Shown: piece by piece, positions 61,644 to 64,000 of the stretch
Position numbering within the stretch: the stretch's first letter is position 1
How the letters are laid out: each line of letters starts with the position of its first letter
Source of the DNA: CBDCVD01 sp965224015
GTDB lineage: Bacteria > Pseudomonadota > Alphaproteobacteria > Rhizobiales > CBDCVD01
Length of the DNA: 64,000 nucleotides
Assembly (NCBI GenBank): GCA_965224015.1
Contig: OZ245032.1
Span: 1 to 64,000 of the forward strand
Direction: 5' to 3'
Position numbers and translations under genes: made by a program
Notes under the pieces: generated by a model
Told to the model about the DNA's origin: nothing
Databases searched by the model: none
Seen by the model: only the letters and a program-made list of their open reading frames with translations

Positions 61644-64000
61644 TTGAACATTTCTCGGTATCTTGACGAAGTTGACAGAATTTATCGTACCGGTTCGGCG
61701 ACTGAACATTCCTATCGGGCGGCCCTGGAAGGTTTGTTCAACAGCGTTGCAAAGGATGTCGAGGCGGTCAACGAACCGAAAGCCGTCAAGGTTGGGCGAC
61801 CGGACTTTGTTTTCTTGCGTCGAAGCGGCGAGCAGCAGATCACAATCGGCCACTGCGAGGCCAAGGATATTGGCGTCGACATCGCACCCAAGACAATGAG
61901 TGACGCGAATAAGAAGCAGCACCAGCGCTACGTCAGGGGACTGCCAAACCTGATGTACACCAATTGCCTTGATTTCCGTTTTTATAAGAACGGTGAACTC
62001 GTGCGAGACATTTCCATTGCCGATATGCTGATGGGTATTCAGCCAAAGCCGGATCGTTTTGATGCGCTTGTTAATCAGTTAGAGGATTTTGCCTCCCAAA
62101 AACTGCAAACCATTACCAGCCCTGAGGAATTGGCGGAGCGGATGGCGGGCAAGGCGTCGATCATAAAGGACGTTCTGTATCAGACATTAAAAGAAGATAA
62201 GGAGAAGGTCAGCGAACTCGCAGGACAGTTCAAGGCGTTCCAAGACCAATTGATACACACACTCAGGGAGGAAGAATTCGCCGACATATACGCGGAGACG
62301 ATCGCTTACGGCCTGTTTGGTGCGCGCTTGCATGATGAGAGCAAGCATGATTTTTCCCGCGAGGAGGCCCTTGACCTGCTGCCGAAGTCAAATCCGTTTT
62401 TGCGCAACCTTTTTTCTTTTATTGCCGGCACGGGTCTTGGAATCGGCTTGCGGCGCAGCGTTGACGAGTTGGCGGAAATATTCCAGGCGGTGGACTTGGC
62501 CAAGCTGTTTGAGAATTTCGGCGCGTTTACCCAAAAAGATGATCCGTTCATTCATTTCTATGAGGATTTTCTCGCCAAATATAACCCCGCCAAGCGAAAG
62601 GCGCGCGGCGTTTGGTACACACCAGAGCCGGTGGTGCGCTTTATCGTTCGTGCTGTTGATGATGTGTTGCGTCAGGAATTCGGCCTTGCACAAGGCCTGG
62701 CGGACACCGCAAAAGTTACCGTCGACTGGGACACGGGTGAGACAGGCGGCAAGAGTGGTGACAAGGAGGTGGTAACTACGCAAAAGCGAGACCTGCACCG
62801 GGTGCAAATCCTTGATCCGGCAGCGGGTACGGGCACTTTCCTGGCCGAGGTCATCAAGCAGATCGCCCCCAAGGTCAAGGACATCGCGCCAGGCCAATGG
62901 AATGGGTATGTGGAAAAAGAACTCATCCCACGCCTGCACGGGTTTGAGTTGCTCATGGCATCTTATGCCATGTGCCACACCAAGCTCGACATGATGTTGA
63001 ACGAGCTGGAGTACAAGACAACACGTGAGGACCCTCCGCGCCTTGGGGTCTACCTTACCAACTCTCTTGAGGAAGGAAGCGTGGTCAAGCATTACTTGGG
63101 CTTTGCCCAATGGTTGGCCAATGAGGCCAATCATGCCAATACGGTTAAGCGCAACGTGCCGGTCATGTGCGTCATCGGCAATCCGCCCTATTCGGGCGAG
63201 AGCGCCAACAAGGGGCCATGGATCCAGGACCTGATCGACGTTTATAAAAAGGAACCAGGGGGCCAGGAGAAGCTTAAAGAGCGCAATCCTAAGTGGCTCA
63301 ATGACGATTATGTCAAATTTATCCGCTTTGCCGAATATATGATTGAGAAAAACGGCGAAGGGGTGCTCGGTTTTATCACCAATCACGGTTATCTGGACAA
63401 CCCCACCTTTCGCGGCATGCGCTGGCATTTGCTGAAGACGTTCGACAAAATCCATGTGCTCGACCTGCACGGCAACGCCAAGAAAAAGGAGATCGCTCCC
63501 GACGGCTCTGCGGACAAGAACGTTTTCGACATCCAGCAGGGGGTGGCGATTGTTATCGCTGTCAAGAAACGCACGGAGGTGGGAGCGGACAAGGCCCTGG
63601 CGCGGGTTTACCACGGTGATTTGTGGGGAACGCGGCAGGAAAAGTACAAAGCCCTGGACACGAAGCGTGTCGTGGAACTGTGCGACGAGCAACTGGAGAT
63701 GCGCCCTCCGCACTATCTCTTTGTCAAACGCGATTTTGAATTGCAAGAGGCCTATGAGAAAGGGTTTTCCCTTACCGCTTTGATGCCGGTGAACTCGGTG
63801 GGTATTGTCACCGCCCGTGACGCCCTGACCATTGATATGCACAGGGATGTCCTATGGCAGCGGGTTCGGGATTTCGCTTGTTTGGAACCTGAGCAAGCGA
63901 GAGCGAAATATGCACTGGGTAAGGATGTGCGTGACTGGCGAGTTGAATGGGCGCAGAAAGACATAACCAACAACATGTCCTCCCGTAAATTACAAAGAAT
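61644..64000 (+). CDS. Type IIG/ISP-like restriction-modification enzyme, runs off right edge
   Basis: An open frame from TTG 61644 (GGGAAAGAGGGAAGGGA upstream) to the window end, 785 residues visible. The N-terminus has TEHSYRAALE, NEPKAVKVGRPDF and GHCEAKD: a PD-(D/E)xK nuclease pattern (Asp about 58, Glu-x-Lys about 77). A helical stretch follows, then an N6-adenine methyltransferase core: ILDPAAGTGTF (SAM motif I, about 390) and IGNPPYSG (catalytic NPPY, about 513). Nuclease and methylase in one chain without a visible helicase fits type IIG-like or ISP-related enzymes. The target-recognition domain lies beyond the edge. Confidence 0.9.
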   Translation, partial: MNISRYLDEVDRIYRTGSATEHSYRAALEGLFNSVAKDVEAVNEPKAVKVGRPDFVFLRRSGEQQITIGHCEAKDIGVDIAPKTMSDANKKQHQRYVRGLPNLMYTNCLDFRFYKNGELVRDISIADMLMGIQPKPDRFDALVNQLEDFASQKLQTITSPEELAERMAGKASIIKDVLYQTLKEDKEKVSELAGQFKAFQDQLIHTLREEEFADIYAETIAYGLFGARLHDESKHDFSREEALDLLPKSNPFLRNLFSFIAGTGLGIGLRRSVDELAEIFQAVDLAKLFENFGAFTQKDDPFIHFYEDFLAKYNPAKRKARGVWYTPEPVVRFIVRAVDDVLRQEFGLAQGLADTAKVTVDWDTGETGGKSGDKEVVTTQKRDLHRVQILDPAAGTGTFLAEVIKQIAPKVKDIAPGQWNGYVEKELIPRLHGFELLMASYAMCHTKLDMMLNELEYKTTREDPPRLGVYLTNSLEEGSVVKHYLGFAQWLANEANHANTVKRNVPVMCVIGNPPYSGESANKGPWIQDLIDVYKKEPGGQEKLKERNPKWLNDDYVKFIRFAEYMIEKNGEGVLGFITNHGYLDNPTFRGMRWHLLKTFDKIHVLDLHGNAKKKEIAPDGSADKNVFDIQQGVAIVIAVKKRTEVGADKALARVYHGDLWGTRQEKYKALDTKRVVELCDEQLEMRPPHYLFVKRDFELQEAYEKGFSLTALMPVNSVGIVTARDALTIDMHRDVLWQRVRDFACLEPEQARAKYALGKDVRDWRVEWAQKDITNNMSSRKLQR

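Noticed and set aside
62388..63842. 484-codon minus-strand frame opposite the restriction enzyme
   Set aside because: The plus-strand open frame has SAM-binding and NPPY motifs; the antisense is a shadow.

Overview
The window looks like the chromosome of an alphaproteobacterium. Gene types that support this are opine-oxidase-like and dipeptide ABC clusters, CC0125-like and MCE-type lipoproteins, the yqeY-dnaG-rpoD order, kdsB next to pheA beside a membrane-anchored cytochrome c, and DUF1176 and DUF1640 proteins. GC content by eye is in the mid-to-upper 50s. Genus cannot be told from the sequence alone.

Layout. (1) 1-17.1 kb holds two catabolic and uptake clusters. On the minus strand a PotABCD-type ABC transporter leads into a three-subunit FAD/[2Fe-2S] amine or opine oxidase, with a divergent LysR regulator. 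On the plus strand follow an M20 deacylase, a DppABC(DF)-type transporter, an aldehyde dehydrogenase and an SDR dehydrogenase. (2) 17.2-19.1 kb: a lipoprotein, tRNA-Ser(GGA), and relics of a serine recombinase and an IS1182-like element. (3) 19.2-24.2 kb: yqeY, dnaG, rpoD. (4) 24.5-28.7 kb: an MCE (Mla-like) lipid-transport operon with no permease gene. (5) 28.8-35.2 kb: an AEC transporter, a YejA-like binding protein, a di-heme cytochrome c, kdsB, pheA. (6) 35.2-37.5 kb: a repeat-rich island with one small gene split by two elements, a long palindrome and a structured RNA (possible 6S). (7) 37.5-45 kb, minus strand: a PhyH/HAD/deoC/ALDH operon, DUF1638 and anmK. (8) 45-50.4 kb: tyrS, a tandemly duplicated DUF1640 coiled-coil gene, a MNT-HEPN protein, a FadL porin. 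(9) 50.8-61.5 kb: ahcY, pgk, rpe, a dienelactone hydrolase, DUF1176, an MFS transporter, moaB, and an alpha-E/ATP-grasp pair. (10) 61.6 kb to the right edge: a restriction-modification enzyme running off the window.

The most striking feature is three families of short non-autonomous elements (MITEs), here called A, B and C. Family A has ten intact copies, each exactly 101 bp, mostly with 3-bp TNA target duplications. Family B is about 133-137 bp with TAG duplications. Family C is 159-272 bp with CTAG-like duplications. No source transposase is visible. They repeatedly sit on the 3' ends of genes. Removing them in silico restores reading frames: an 85-residue gene split by one C and one A copy, the original C-terminus of Pgk, and an ATGA start/stop overlap between a HAD phosphatase gene and deoC. 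Two B copies carry A copies at the same internal site in opposite orientations. A ~0.6-kb tandem duplication at 46.3-47.7 kb has microhomology at its junction and was then hit by a B element; the length arithmetic of that history closes exactly.
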